DNA of 64,000 bases from Nocardia suismassiliense (GTDB lineage: Bacteria > Actinomycetota > Actinomycetes > Mycobacteriales > Mycobacteriaceae), in NCBI RefSeq assembly GCF_900269665.1, contig NZ_LT985361.1:5438163-5502162 (forward strand), read 5' to 3'. Of the stretch, positions 7,703-16,210 are shown in pieces. The position numbers and the translations under genes are program-made. The notes under the pieces were generated by a model. It saw nothing but the letters and a program-made list of their open reading frames with translations. It searched no databases and had not been told where the DNA came from. Position 1 is the stretch's first letter, and each line of letters starts with the position of its first letter.

Positions 7703-9007
7703 ATGGCAGGCGGGGCTTGGGGAAATTCGGCAAGGGCCTTGGCGTCGGCGAACGAATTGATGCGTGCGCCACTGAGCGGAATTCTGGCCACCCTGTCGAC
7801 CATTCTCCTGGAGCTGATCGACCATCGCGCGCTGATCATGCTCACCGGCGACTGCCCGAAATCACCACTGTGGGCGACGGGCGACGCCGAGCTCACCGAG
7901 TGCGTCAGCACGACCGAAATGTCGGCGCTGGCACGGGAAGTCGATGTCGGCACGCCGAGGTTCGGGCGCGCGGTGCTGGCCGGCGCGCCGCGCGACGTGC
8001 TCGCCTTCGCGGCGTCCCCGCCCAACTCCGCGGGCGCGTTGCTCGCGGTCGTCACCGACGGCGACGCCGAGCCGCCCGCGGCGACCGCCGAGACGGTGCA
8101 GCAGCTGTGGGACCTGACTACGGCACGCATCCGCGACTTGATCCAGACGGTCGCACCCGTCGAATCCTCGGGGCTGCTCGCCGGCGGCGATCGGGTCCGC
8201 GCGATCGCCGACCTCGCCGACGAGCACGCCGCCACCCTGTCCACGCTGCTGGCGGCCCTGCGAGCCCGGGATCTCGACGACGCGACGGCCCGCCGGACGG
8301 CCGTCGACATCGCGGTCTCCGCGATCATCCGGCACCGTTCGGTCGACGACGTGGACCGGGTCGCGGACATCCTCGGCGAGGAGCGGGCCGACCGCGCCTA
8401 CACCCGGCTGTCGGACATGCTCGGCATGCTCTCGCACTACGGCGCCGTCACCCTCGAATACTCGGCCTTCGACGGCGGCCAGCGCCATATTCCGTCGCAC
8501 GTCACCGAGATCGCGCGGACAGTCGCGCGCGGCTGCGTCCTGTCGATGCTCGCGCAGGACGGGATCAGCCGAATCCGGGTGTGCTGGGATCTGGCCGACA
8601 CCGAATTGCTGATGACGATCCGCGACGACGGGCCCGGCACGCTCACCGTCGAGTCGTTCACCCCGCACCGGGTCACCGATCGTGTGGCCGTGCTCGGTGG
8701 GTCGCTCGAACTCGACGCGGTGCCCGGCTGGGGCGCCACCGTCACCATCCGGCTACCGCTGCTGGTCCGCGAGATACCGCGTTCCGACCTGCGCAGCACG
8801 CTGAATCCGCGCGAGGTCGACGTACTGCGCCACCTCGTGCTCGGGCACCGCAATCGCGCGATCGCCGACGATCTGCACATCAGCGAACACACGGTGAAGT
8901 TCCATGTGGCGCGGATCTTGAAGAAGCTCAACGCGGGTTCGCGCGGTGAGGCCGCGGCCATCGCCCGGTCCCTGGGTTTTCCGACCGCGGCACTGCCTAG
9001 ATCATGA
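7703..9007 (+). CDS. LuxR-family regulator with histidine-kinase-like ATPase domain
   Basis: This is an approximately 434-aa cytosolic regulator, divergent from the PKS operon. The C-terminus (about the last 60 residues) is a clear LuxR/GerE helix-turn-helix: LNPREVDVLRHLVLGHRNRAIADDLHISEHTVKFHV. Before it lies a GHKL/HATPase-like segment with RDDGPG and GGSLELDAVPGWGATVTIRLPL, but no obvious N-box asparagine. The N-terminal part resembles a sensor region without a recognisable GAF signature. So an ATPase-like module is joined to DNA binding in one chain. The start is uncertain: GTG at 7658 would overlap the repeat array, so ATG 7703 is preferred although its ribosome site is weak. It is likely cluster-linked; effector unknown. 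Confidence 0.75.
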   Translation: MAGGAWGNSARALASANELMRAPLSGILATLSTILLELIDHRALIMLTGDCPKSPLWATGDAELTECVSTTEMSALAREVDVGTPRFGRAVLAGAPRDVLAFAASPPNSAGALLAVVTDGDAEPPAATAETVQQLWDLTTARIRDLIQTVAPVESSGLLAGGDRVRAIADLADEHAATLSTLLAALRARDLDDATARRTAVDIAVSAIIRHRSVDDVDRVADILGEERADRAYTRLSDMLGMLSHYGAVTLEYSAFDGGQRHIPSHVTEIARTVARGCVLSMLAQDGISRIRVCWDLADTELLMTIRDDGPGTLTVESFTPHRVTDRVAVLGGSLELDAVPGWGATVTIRLPLLVREIPRSDLRSTLNPREVDVLRHLVLGHRNRAIADDLHISEHTVKFHVARILKKLNAGSRGEAAAIARSLGFPTAALPRS

Positions 9008-9427
9008 CGGCCAGTCCGAAATCATCTCCGCCACGCTCGACCCCTCCGGCACTCCCTGATGCACGTCCCATTTCTCGGCCAGCAAACCATCCTCGATGCG
9101 CCAGATGTCGACCACGATCACGACGGGGCCGTCCGGTTCGAGCTGCACCAATCCGTGCGTCCACACATGGTCGTCCTCGGCCACCATCCGCCGAATCGTC
9201 AAGGTGAACTCCGGAAACGGATCACCGACCTCCTTGCGGAAGGTGTCCACGGTGCGCTGCCGTCCCACTCCCACGCCCGGATGATGGTTGACGAAATCCG
9301 GCCTGAGCAGTTCGGCGGCGCGGTCGAAGTTCTTCTCGTTGTAGAACAGCCGGATGAAATCGCTGACCAGCGTCTTCTGCGGCGCCAGCGCGTCCTCCCC
9401 CACCACGGTCGTGCTGTTCGATTGCAT
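9002..9427 (-). CDS. SnoaL-like (NTF2-fold) protein
   Basis: This 141-aa protein has the SnoaL/ketosteroid-isomerase-like pattern: an N-terminal helix followed by LFYNEKNFDRAAELL, then FVNHHPGVGVGRQRTVD and VDIWRIEDGLLAEKWDVHQ. NTF2-fold proteins in aromatic polyketide clusters close rings by aldol chemistry (SnoaL, AknH) or act as hydroxylases, but the fold is also common in unrelated proteins. Convergent with the LuxR gene, the two 3' ends overlap by 6 bp. It is divergent from the BBE oxidase gene across a 231-base region that contains TCGAG repeats, so it may be co-regulated. Ring cyclisation is a context inference. Confidence 0.7.
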   Translation of the reverse strand: MQSNSTTVVGEDALAPQKTLVSDFIRLFYNEKNFDRAAELLRPDFVNHHPGVGVGRQRTVDTFRKEVGDPFPEFTLTIRRMVAEDDHVWTHGLVQLEPDGPVVIVVDIWRIEDGLLAEKWDVHQGVPEGSSVAEMISDWPS

Positions 9428-9503
9428 GGCCCTCCCTTGCCGACGTTCGAACCTGTTCGTCCTCTCATCCTCACACTTCCGCGCGGCCGGCAGAACTAGC
9501 CGG

Positions 9504-9563
9504 TCGAGTAGCCGAACCCGTACCTTCGAGCGATTGTCCGCCCGCCCGGCCTGGCGATAACCT
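9504..9563 (+). promoter_or_regulatory. SARP-like repeats and -10 element of the oxidase promoter
   Basis: TCGAG occurs at 9504-9508 and again at 9526-9530, exactly 22 bp (two helical turns) apart; TCCGC at 9537 continues the 11-bp phase. About 10 bases beyond that unit lies TAACCT (9558-9563), matching the TANNNT -10 pattern, as in SARP promoters where the last repeat replaces the -35. The oxidase starts about 95 bases downstream. Confidence 0.5.
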
Positions 9564-9658
9564 CACCGCAAGGGGATGGATTTCTTTTCTGTGCCTTGGC
9601 GTCCGCGACCGATCGGCCGGACGCCGGATGTTTTATGCGAGCATTACGGGAGGGTGCT

Positions 9659-11203
9659 GTGCAGGAAATCACGTCGACTGCAACGGAATTCGGGCCGGTG
9701 ATCATCACGCCCGACAGTAAACGTTATCCACAAATGGTCGTCGGCTGGAACAGGCGATTCGTCGCCGCGCCGGAATCGGTCTGGCTGGTCGGTAACACCG
9801 AGCAGGTGGTGCGGGCCGTACAGGAGGCGGTCGACTCCGGCAAACGAATATCCATTCGCGGCGGCGGCCATTCGTATGGCGATCTCGTTTACCACGCCGA
9901 GGCCGAAGTCATTCTCGACATGTCGCAGATGAACGCCATCTATTACGACCGGGACCGCTGCGCATTCGCGATCGAGAGCGGCGCGCTGCTCAGCGAAATC
10001 TATGAAACGCTTTTTCGCGGTTGGGGTGTCACGCTGCCCGGCGGCGTATGCCCGTCGACCGGTATCGCCGGTCACGCGACCGGCGGCGGCCACGGGCTGC
10101 TGTCCCGGATGCACGGCAATGTCAGCGATCTGCTCGAGGCGGTCGAGATCGTCGTGGTCGACGCCGACGGCTGCGCCAGGGCGGTGGTCGCCTGCCGCGA
10201 CGACACCGGCGCGCTGAATGATCTCTGGTGGGCGTGTTCGGGGGGCGGCGGTGGCAGCTTCGGCGTGATCACCCGGTTCTGGTTCCGTTCGCGCGATGCC
10301 TTCGGCGACGATCCGGAGACGCAACTGCCCCAACCACCGACCGAAGTTCTCATCCACACCCAATTCATTCCGTGGGCGGTACTGGACGAGGAGAAGTTCG
10401 CGAATCTGCTTCGCAACCACGGGCAATGGCATGTGGACAACAAGCATCCGGACTCCCCCGGCCGGGAGTTGGCGGGCATGATCTTCGTCGGGCATGTGTC
10501 CGGCGGCGGCATCGGGATGCTCACCCAGGTCGACGCGACCGTGCCCGGCGCGGAGAAGCTGCTCGACGACTACCTCGCCACCGTCACCGCGGGCACCGGC
10601 ATCACCGGCCCGTTCCCGCGCCGCAGGCTGGGCTGGTGGGCCTCCACCGAGACGGTCGACACGAGCAATCCCACGGTGATGACCAACGCGACATTGCGCA
10701 GCACGGTCAAAGCGGCCTACTTCCGGCAGAACTTCACCGACGAGCAGATCGCGGCGATCTACCGGAACATGACCCGCTCCGACTACCAGGCCCCGCCGCC
10801 CGGCGCGGCGGTGCTGCAGCTCGGCGCGATCGCCGGCGGTAAGGTCAACTCGTTCAGTGCGACGGAAACGCCGGTGTTCCAACGCGATTCATCCTTCTTC
10901 GCCTGGTTCCAGGCCTACTGGACCGAGGCCGCCGACGACGACATGCACCTCAACTGGGTGCGGGATATCTACGGTCAGACGTTCGCGTCGACCGGCGGAT
11001 ATCCGGTGCCCGGTGATCGCTACGAAGGCTGCCAGATCAACTCGCCGGACCCGGACATCTTCGATGACCGGTACAACAAGTCCGGTGTCGCCTGGCCGAC
11101 CTTCATGTTCGGTGACAATTACGACCGGTTGCAGCGCGCCAAGTGCACCTGGGACCCCAATGACGTGTTCCGGCATTCTTTTTCGATCCGTTTGCCCGAC
11201 TAG
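9659..11203 (+). CDS. BBE-type FAD-linked oxidase (bicovalent flavin)
   Basis: This is a 514-aa oxidoreductase of the berberine-bridge-enzyme/AknOx family. The FAD domain contains RGGGHSYGD, whose histidine normally carries the 8-alpha bond, and GGVCPSTGIAGHATGGGHG, whose cysteine gives the 6-S-cysteinyl bond. A bicovalent flavin and oxidation of an alcohol or phenolic substrate with O2 are therefore expected. The C-terminal BBE segment (DPDIFDDRYNKSG and KCTWDPNDVFRHSFSI) is complete. The GTG at 9659 follows GGGAGG; an ATG at 9635 is an alternative without that site. No secretion signal is seen. In this cluster it probably oxidises the polyketide or a late intermediate. Confidence 0.9.
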   Translation: MQEITSTATEFGPVIITPDSKRYPQMVVGWNRRFVAAPESVWLVGNTEQVVRAVQEAVDSGKRISIRGGGHSYGDLVYHAEAEVILDMSQMNAIYYDRDRCAFAIESGALLSEIYETLFRGWGVTLPGGVCPSTGIAGHATGGGHGLLSRMHGNVSDLLEAVEIVVVDADGCARAVVACRDDTGALNDLWWACSGGGGGSFGVITRFWFRSRDAFGDDPETQLPQPPTEVLIHTQFIPWAVLDEEKFANLLRNHGQWHVDNKHPDSPGRELAGMIFVGHVSGGGIGMLTQVDATVPGAEKLLDDYLATVTAGTGITGPFPRRRLGWWASTETVDTSNPTVMTNATLRSTVKAAYFRQNFTDEQIAAIYRNMTRSDYQAPPPGAAVLQLGAIAGGKVNSFSATETPVFQRDSSFFAWFQAYWTEAADDDMHLNWVRDIYGQTFASTGGYPVPGDRYEGCQINSPDPDIFDDRYNKSGVAWPTFMFGDNYDRLQRAKCTWDPNDVFRHSFSIRLPD

Positions 11204-11225
11204 GTCGTGTTCCGGCGGGTTGCGA

Positions 11226-13118
11226 TCAGTAGAGATCGTAATCCGCCGGATTCACCCGCTTGGTGCGCGCCCAGTATTCGCGGGCGGTGAACGGCCAGTT
11301 GACCGCCGAGCGGCCGTTCTCGTTGTACCAGCCGCCCACCGTCGTCCGCTGCCAGGCGCGATTGCGGTTGCCGTTGTCGACCCTGGCATTGTAGGCATCG
11401 TGCACGTCCTTGCGGACCGTCAGCGCGCGTTTGCCGTTCGCCAGCAGCAACCGGATCGCGTCGAGGATGTAGGTCGTGCCGCATTCGGAGAAGTACACGA
11501 TGCTGCCGCCCTGGCCGACCAGATTCGTGTTCGGCCCGTACAGGCAGAACAGGTTCGGGAATTGCGGCACCGTGATACCGAGATACGCGCGCGACTGGCC
11601 GTTCCACATCTCGTGCAGGTCGACCCCGCTCTGGCCGGTGACCCGCATCGGCAGCAGGAACTCCGAGGCGCGGAAACCGGTGGCGTAGATGATGACGTCG
11701 GCGTCGAACTCGGTGCCGTTCGCGACCACTCCGGCGGGGCTGATGCGCTCGATCGGGTCGCACACGAGCCGCACATCGGGTCGCTTCAGCGTCGCCAACC
11801 ATCGACCGTTGTCGCGCAGCACTCTTTTGGCGCCGACCGGATACTTCGGGATCACCTTGTCCAGGAGTTCCGGCGCATCGGCCAGCTGAGCCTGCATCGC
11901 TTGCCACAACGACGCCCGCAACTCCTCGTTGCGCGCGGACACCGCGTGCTCACTCGGCGGATAGTCCTCGTCGACGATCCAGCCCTCCAGAATCCCCCGC
12001 AGACCCGGGGCGAACAGCCAGAAGCGATACCACTGCAGGTAATACGGCACCTGCGCGAAGAGCCACTGCGCGCCCTCGGACAGTGTGTCGTGATAGTGCG
12101 GGGTCGGCCGCAGCCACGGCGGATTGCGCTGGAACACAGTGATTTCCGCGGGCGTGCCGGCGAGTTCGGGCACCAGCTGATAGGCGCTCGCCCCGGTGCC
12201 GATCACCGCGACCCGCGCGCCGGTGAGGTCCACCGAATGGTCCCAGGTCGCGGAGTGGAAAGCGGGTCCGGCGAATTCGTCGCGGCCCGGGATGTCCGGC
12301 AGTCGCGGGCGGTTCAGCTGCCCGACGGCGCTGATCACCGCGTTGTGCCGGACGGTCTCGTCGCCGCCGGGACCGTGCGTGGTCAGCTGCCAAACCAGTT
12401 CCCGGTCGTCCCAAGCCATTTCGCGAACCTCGGTGGCGAACCGGATGTGCTCGGTGAGACCGTACTTCTGGGCGAAGTCGCGCAGGTAGTCCAGCATCAC
12501 GTCCCGCGTGCAGAAGTGTTCGGGCCAATCAGGTTTGGGCGCAAAGGAATAGTTGTACAGGTGGCTGGCCACGTCGGTGCGGCAGCCGGGATAGGAGTTC
12601 TCGAACCAGGTGCCGCCGACCTCGGGATTCTTTTCGTAGATCACGAAGTCGACGCCGGCCTGGGCGAGCCGGTACGCGGCGAGCAATCCGCTGAAACCCG
12701 CGCCGACGATCGCCACGCTGAACGGTTCCGCCGCGCCGCCCGCAGTCCAGCGCGGCGCCTTCGGATCGTGCTCGGGTAGCGCGATCTCCTCGCTGAGCAG
12801 CCCGATGAGGTCCGCGGTGTCCGAACCCATGGCCCAGGTGGTGATCGCCCGCAGCAGCGCCGGGTCGGGCGGCGCCGCGGGTGATCCGTTGTCGCGCAGC
12901 CGCCGTAACGCCGCGAAGGCGAGCTCGCGGGCCTGCGCCTGCTGGGCGTCGGTCAGGCCCCCCTGCGGCGCGAACAGCCAGCCCGGTGCGCGCAGGTCGT
13001 CGCGCAGCACGGACAGGTCGCCGGTGAGGTGGGCCACGGTCATCAGCATCGCTGGAAGTTCCGCATGGCCGAGAAACGCACGCAACTCGTCGTCGGCCGC
13101 GGTGATCGCCGGATTCAT
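11226..13118 (-). CDS. Baeyer-Villiger monooxygenase with N-terminal extension (HAPMO-like)
   Basis: This 630-aa type I flavin monooxygenase has an extra 130-residue helical N-terminal region before the FAD Rossmann motif VGAGFSGLLAAYRL. The BVMO fingerprint appears as FAGPAFHSATWDHS (FxGxxxHxxxW), followed by the NADPH motif VIGTGASAYQ. Length and N-terminal extension match 4-hydroxyacetophenone monooxygenase (640 aa). It would insert oxygen next to a ketone using NADPH and O2. Placed inside the aromatic cluster and divergent from the flavin hydroxylase operon, it may cleave or expand a polyketide ring, as BVMOs do in mithramycin and gilvocarcin-type pathways. It could instead be a general aryl-ketone enzyme. 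Confidence 0.9.
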   Translation of the reverse strand: MNPAITAADDELRAFLGHAELPAMLMTVAHLTGDLSVLRDDLRAPGWLFAPQGGLTDAQQAQARELAFAALRRLRDNGSPAAPPDPALLRAITTWAMGSDTADLIGLLSEEIALPEHDPKAPRWTAGGAAEPFSVAIVGAGFSGLLAAYRLAQAGVDFVIYEKNPEVGGTWFENSYPGCRTDVASHLYNYSFAPKPDWPEHFCTRDVMLDYLRDFAQKYGLTEHIRFATEVREMAWDDRELVWQLTTHGPGGDETVRHNAVISAVGQLNRPRLPDIPGRDEFAGPAFHSATWDHSVDLTGARVAVIGTGASAYQLVPELAGTPAEITVFQRNPPWLRPTPHYHDTLSEGAQWLFAQVPYYLQWYRFWLFAPGLRGILEGWIVDEDYPPSEHAVSARNEELRASLWQAMQAQLADAPELLDKVIPKYPVGAKRVLRDNGRWLATLKRPDVRLVCDPIERISPAGVVANGTEFDADVIIYATGFRASEFLLPMRVTGQSGVDLHEMWNGQSRAYLGITVPQFPNLFCLYGPNTNLVGQGGSIVYFSECGTTYILDAIRLLLANGKRALTVRKDVHDAYNARVDNGNRNRAWQRTTVGGWYNENGRSAVNWPFTAREYWARTKRVNPADYDLY

Positions 13119-13142
13119 GACGCTCAGCGTCGCGCTGCCCGC

Positions 13143-13210
13143 TCGGATTCCGGTCGAATCCGGCTGGTGCCGGGTGCCCCAGCGGGCGTCGAGCGGATCT
13201 CGACTCGCCG
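13143..13210. promoter_or_regulatory. Divergent control region with paired 11-bp repeats and a palindrome
   Basis: Two pairs of TCGA-like units lie 11 bp apart: TCGGA 13143/TCGAA 13154 and TCGAG 13189/TCGAC 13200. The first pair overlaps a perfect inverted repeat, CGGATTC-CGGTC-GAATCCG (13144-13162). The region separates the BVMO gene from the hydroxylase-carboxylase operon, so both could answer to the SARP or to another dimeric regulator. Confidence 0.45.
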
Positions 13211-13298
13211 CTGCGACCGTGGTCTCCGATGTGCCGGACGGCCTCGGTACGAACCGGGACCGACGCCCACCGAATCACCCATGAGCCGAGGAGAATTC

Positions 13299-14465
13299 AT
13301 GTCCGAGTCCGAGAACAGCCCGACCTTGTTGCAGTCCGCGGCGCACGACGTCGCGGCCGTCGCGGCCGCCGAAGCCACGACCGCCGAGGCGAGTCGGCGC
13401 TTGGCTCCCGACGTGGTGAAATCCTTTGTCGTCGCGGGCTTTCCGCGACACTTCGTGCCCGCCGAGTGCGGCGGCACGATGGGCACCTTCGCCGACCTCG
13501 GCCGGGCGGTCGCCACGCTGGGCACCGGCTGCACCGCGACCGCATGGTGCGCCTCGCTGGCCGCGCACACCTCGCGGATGGCGGCGCATCTGCCCACCGC
13601 GGGCTACCGGGAGATCTGGGCCGACGGACCGGATGCCCTGCTGGTGGCGGCATTGTCACCCTCCGGCACCGCCGAACCCGTCCCCGGCGGTTATCGACTG
13701 TCGGGCACCTGGCCGTTCGTGAGCGCCATCGACTACGCCGATTGGGGCATGCTCACGGCGCTGGTGCCGCGCGACGGCGAGCCGGAGCCAAGGGTGCTCG
13801 CCGTGCCCCGCGCCGCGATGCGGACGGTGGACACCTGGCGCAACATGGGGATGGCGGCGACCGGCAGCAACATGGTGATCGTCGAGGATGTCTTCGTCCC
13901 CGAGGCACGCACCATCGGGCGCGCCGATCTGTTCGCCGGACGCGCGAACGACTCTGCCGCGCCGTGTCATTCGGTCCCCATGCAGGCCACCACCATGATG
14001 TTCGCCTACCCCGCGCTCGGTGCGGCGAAGGGCGCGCTGCAAGGCTGGCTCGACCACGTCACCCCGAAGATCCGCGCCGCCGCGAACCAGCCGAAGCCGG
14101 CCCTGCCCGGCATGCCGACGTTCAACCGCACCTCGCACGACGTCACCCTGGCCCGCGCCGCCACCGAGATCGACGCGGCCGAACTGCTGCTCGGTCGCGC
14201 GGCGGCGACCGCCGACGCCCCACCGATCACCACGTACGACACCATGCGGAACTGGCGCGACGTGGCGGTGGCGACCGACCTGCTCGTCGGCGTCGCCAAC
14301 CGGCTGCTGCGCGCGGTCGGCACCAGCGGTCAGGCCGCGGGCCACCCGGTGCAGCGCTTCTGGCGCGACATCAACTCGGTGGCCGGACATCAGGCGTTGC
14401 AGGTCGAGTCGGCCGCAATCGCCTTCTCCCATCAGGTGATCGACAACGCCGAGGAAGCACGATGA
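13299..14465 (+). CDS. Acyl-CoA-dehydrogenase-fold flavin monooxygenase (ActVA-ORF5/HsaA-like)
   Basis: This 388-aa protein has the acyl-CoA-dehydrogenase fold of group D two-component flavin hydroxylases. It shows the LGTGCTATAWCASLAAHTSR region, LSGTWPFVSAIDYADW, and the C-terminal QRFWRDINSVAGHQALQ helix, typical of HsaA/ActVA-ORF5 rather than of true dehydrogenases, whose catalytic Glu region is absent. It should hydroxylate an aromatic ring using reduced FMN from the flavin reductase at 4230-4712. The ATG follows GAGGAG by five bases. It overlaps the carboxyltransferase gene by ATGA and opens a five-gene rightward operon. Confidence 0.85.
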   Translation: MSESENSPTLLQSAAHDVAAVAAAEATTAEASRRLAPDVVKSFVVAGFPRHFVPAECGGTMGTFADLGRAVATLGTGCTATAWCASLAAHTSRMAAHLPTAGYREIWADGPDALLVAALSPSGTAEPVPGGYRLSGTWPFVSAIDYADWGMLTALVPRDGEPEPRVLAVPRAAMRTVDTWRNMGMAATGSNMVIVEDVFVPEARTIGRADLFAGRANDSAAPCHSVPMQATTMMFAYPALGAAKGALQGWLDHVTPKIRAAANQPKPALPGMPTFNRTSHDVTLARAATEIDAAELLLGRAAATADAPPITTYDTMRNWRDVAVATDLLVGVANRLLRAVGTSGQAAGHPVQRFWRDINSVAGHQALQVESAAIAFSHQVIDNAEEAR

Positions 14466-16207
14466 CCGAAACTGTGATGAACACGCCTGTCGCGGACCAT
14501 GATCCGGCGGCCGACGTCGAATGGGTACTGTGCCGTGCCTGCAAGACGCCGATCTACGGCAGACGGTTGCGCCGCAATCTCCAGGTATGTCCCGAGTGTG
14601 CCGCGCATCTGCCGGTGACCGCCCGCGAGCGGCTGACGCAGCTGGCCGACGACGGCCGATTCACATTGCTGCCGTTCGAGATGACCAATACCGACCCGCT
14701 CGGCTTCGTCGACACGGTGCCCTATTGGCAGCGGCTGTCCCAGGCTCAGGCGCAGACCGGGATGGCGGAGGCGGTGCTCTGCGCGCGCCTGACCATCGAC
14801 GACCACCCGGTGATCGCCGCGGTGATGGACTTCCGGTTTCTCGGCGGCAGCCTCGGCACCGCCGTCGGCGAGTTGATCACCCTGGCCATCGAAACCGCGC
14901 TGGCCGAACGCATTGCGCTGCTGCTGGTCACCTCCTCGGGTGGCGCGCGGATGCAGGAGGGCGCGCTGTCGCTGATGCAGATGGCGAAGACGAGTGCGGC
15001 CCTGAGCGATCTCGATCGGGCGGGTGTGCTGTGCGTCTCGCTGATCGCGGATCCGACCTTCGGCGGCGTGGCGGCCTCGTTCGCGACCCTCGGGGACATC
15101 ATCATCGCCGAACCCGGTGCCCGCCTCGGGTTCGCCGGACGGCGGGTCATCGAACAGACCATCCGGCAACAGCTTCCGGCGGACTTCCAGACCGCCGAGT
15201 TCCTGCTGGAGCGCGGCTTCATCGACATGATCGTGCCCAGGCCACAGCTGCGGGCCGAGCTGGGAAACCTGTTGCGACTGAACGGCGCCGGTGACAAGCC
15301 CCAGATCCCGGCCCGGCGCTCCGACCGCTCGTCCGCCATAGTCACCGACCCGGATCAGCTGCCGCACGCCTATCCGTGGGACCAGGTGCGCAAGGCACGC
15401 TCACTCGATCGGCCTACCGCGCTGGACTATCTCGGGTACGCCTTCGAAGGCTTCCGCGAGCTGCACGGGGACCGGATCTCCGGCGAGTGCCCGGCCTTGA
15501 TCGGCGGAACGGCACGCCTGGACGGGCTGCCGGTCATGGTGCTGGCCACACAGAAAGGTCACACCCCAAGGGAATTGGCCGAGCGCAACTTCGGCATGGC
15601 CTCGCCGGCCGGTTATCGCAAGGCGGCGCGGCTGATGCGCATGGCCGACAAACTCGGCGTGCCGATCGTGACCCTCATCGATACCCCCGGCGCCTACCCC
15701 GGCGCCGACGCCGAGGAGCGCGGCCAGGCGGTGGCCATCGCGGAGAACCTGCGGCTGATGGCCACGCTGTCGGTACCGGTGGTGGCCGTCATCATCGGCG
15801 AGGGCGGCAGCGGCGGCGCGCTGGCCTTGGCGGTCGCGAACCGCGTGCTGATGTTCTCCGACGCCGTGTACTCGGTGATCAGTCCCGAGGGTTGCGCGGC
15901 CATCGTCTGGAAGGACGACACGGCCGTCACCGCGGCGGCACAGGCCTTGCGCCTCAACGCCCGGGAACTGTTGCGGCTCGGCGTGGTCGACGGCGTATTG
16001 CCGGAGCCGGACGGCGGTGTCGGCGCGGACCCGGTCCGGGCCGCCGAGACCCTCCGGTCCGCACTGACCGCCGCGCTGCACGAGTTGGGCGGGCTGGCAC
16101 CGACACAGCTGCGGCTGGCACGGCGGGCCCGCTTCCGCGGCTTCGGCGCCTCGGTCGCGGTCGAGACCGAGCTGGCCGACATCGAAGACTGGGCCCGGCG
16201 GAGGTAG
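14462..16207 (+). CDS. Fused acetyl-CoA carboxylase carboxyltransferase (AccD-AccA)
   Basis: This 581-aa single chain joins both carboxyltransferase subunits. The N-terminal half is AccD-like, with a four-cysteine zinc ribbon (CRAC...CPEC) and the oxyanion segment SSGGARMQEG. The C-terminal half is AccA-like, with LIDTPGAYPGADAEERGQ and IIGEGGSGGALALA. The enzyme transfers CO2 from carboxybiotin to acetyl-CoA. Bulk actinobacterial fatty acid synthesis usually uses AccA3/AccD complexes of another type, so this looks like a dedicated malonyl-CoA source for the PKS. Biotin carboxylase follows 3 bp downstream; the carrier protein is at 22260-22817. Acetyl-CoA as substrate is inferred from family. 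Confidence 0.93.
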   Translation: MTETVMNTPVADHDPAADVEWVLCRACKTPIYGRRLRRNLQVCPECAAHLPVTARERLTQLADDGRFTLLPFEMTNTDPLGFVDTVPYWQRLSQAQAQTGMAEAVLCARLTIDDHPVIAAVMDFRFLGGSLGTAVGELITLAIETALAERIALLLVTSSGGARMQEGALSLMQMAKTSAALSDLDRAGVLCVSLIADPTFGGVAASFATLGDIIIAEPGARLGFAGRRVIEQTIRQQLPADFQTAEFLLERGFIDMIVPRPQLRAELGNLLRLNGAGDKPQIPARRSDRSSAIVTDPDQLPHAYPWDQVRKARSLDRPTALDYLGYAFEGFRELHGDRISGECPALIGGTARLDGLPVMVLATQKGHTPRELAERNFGMASPAGYRKAARLMRMADKLGVPIVTLIDTPGAYPGADAEERGQAVAIAENLRLMATLSVPVVAVIIGEGGSGGALALAVANRVLMFSDAVYSVISPEGCAAIVWKDDTAVTAAAQALRLNARELLRLGVVDGVLPEPDGGVGADPVRAAETLRSALTAALHELGGLAPTQLRLARRARFRGFGASVAVETELADIEDWARRR

Positions 16208-16210
16208 GAA

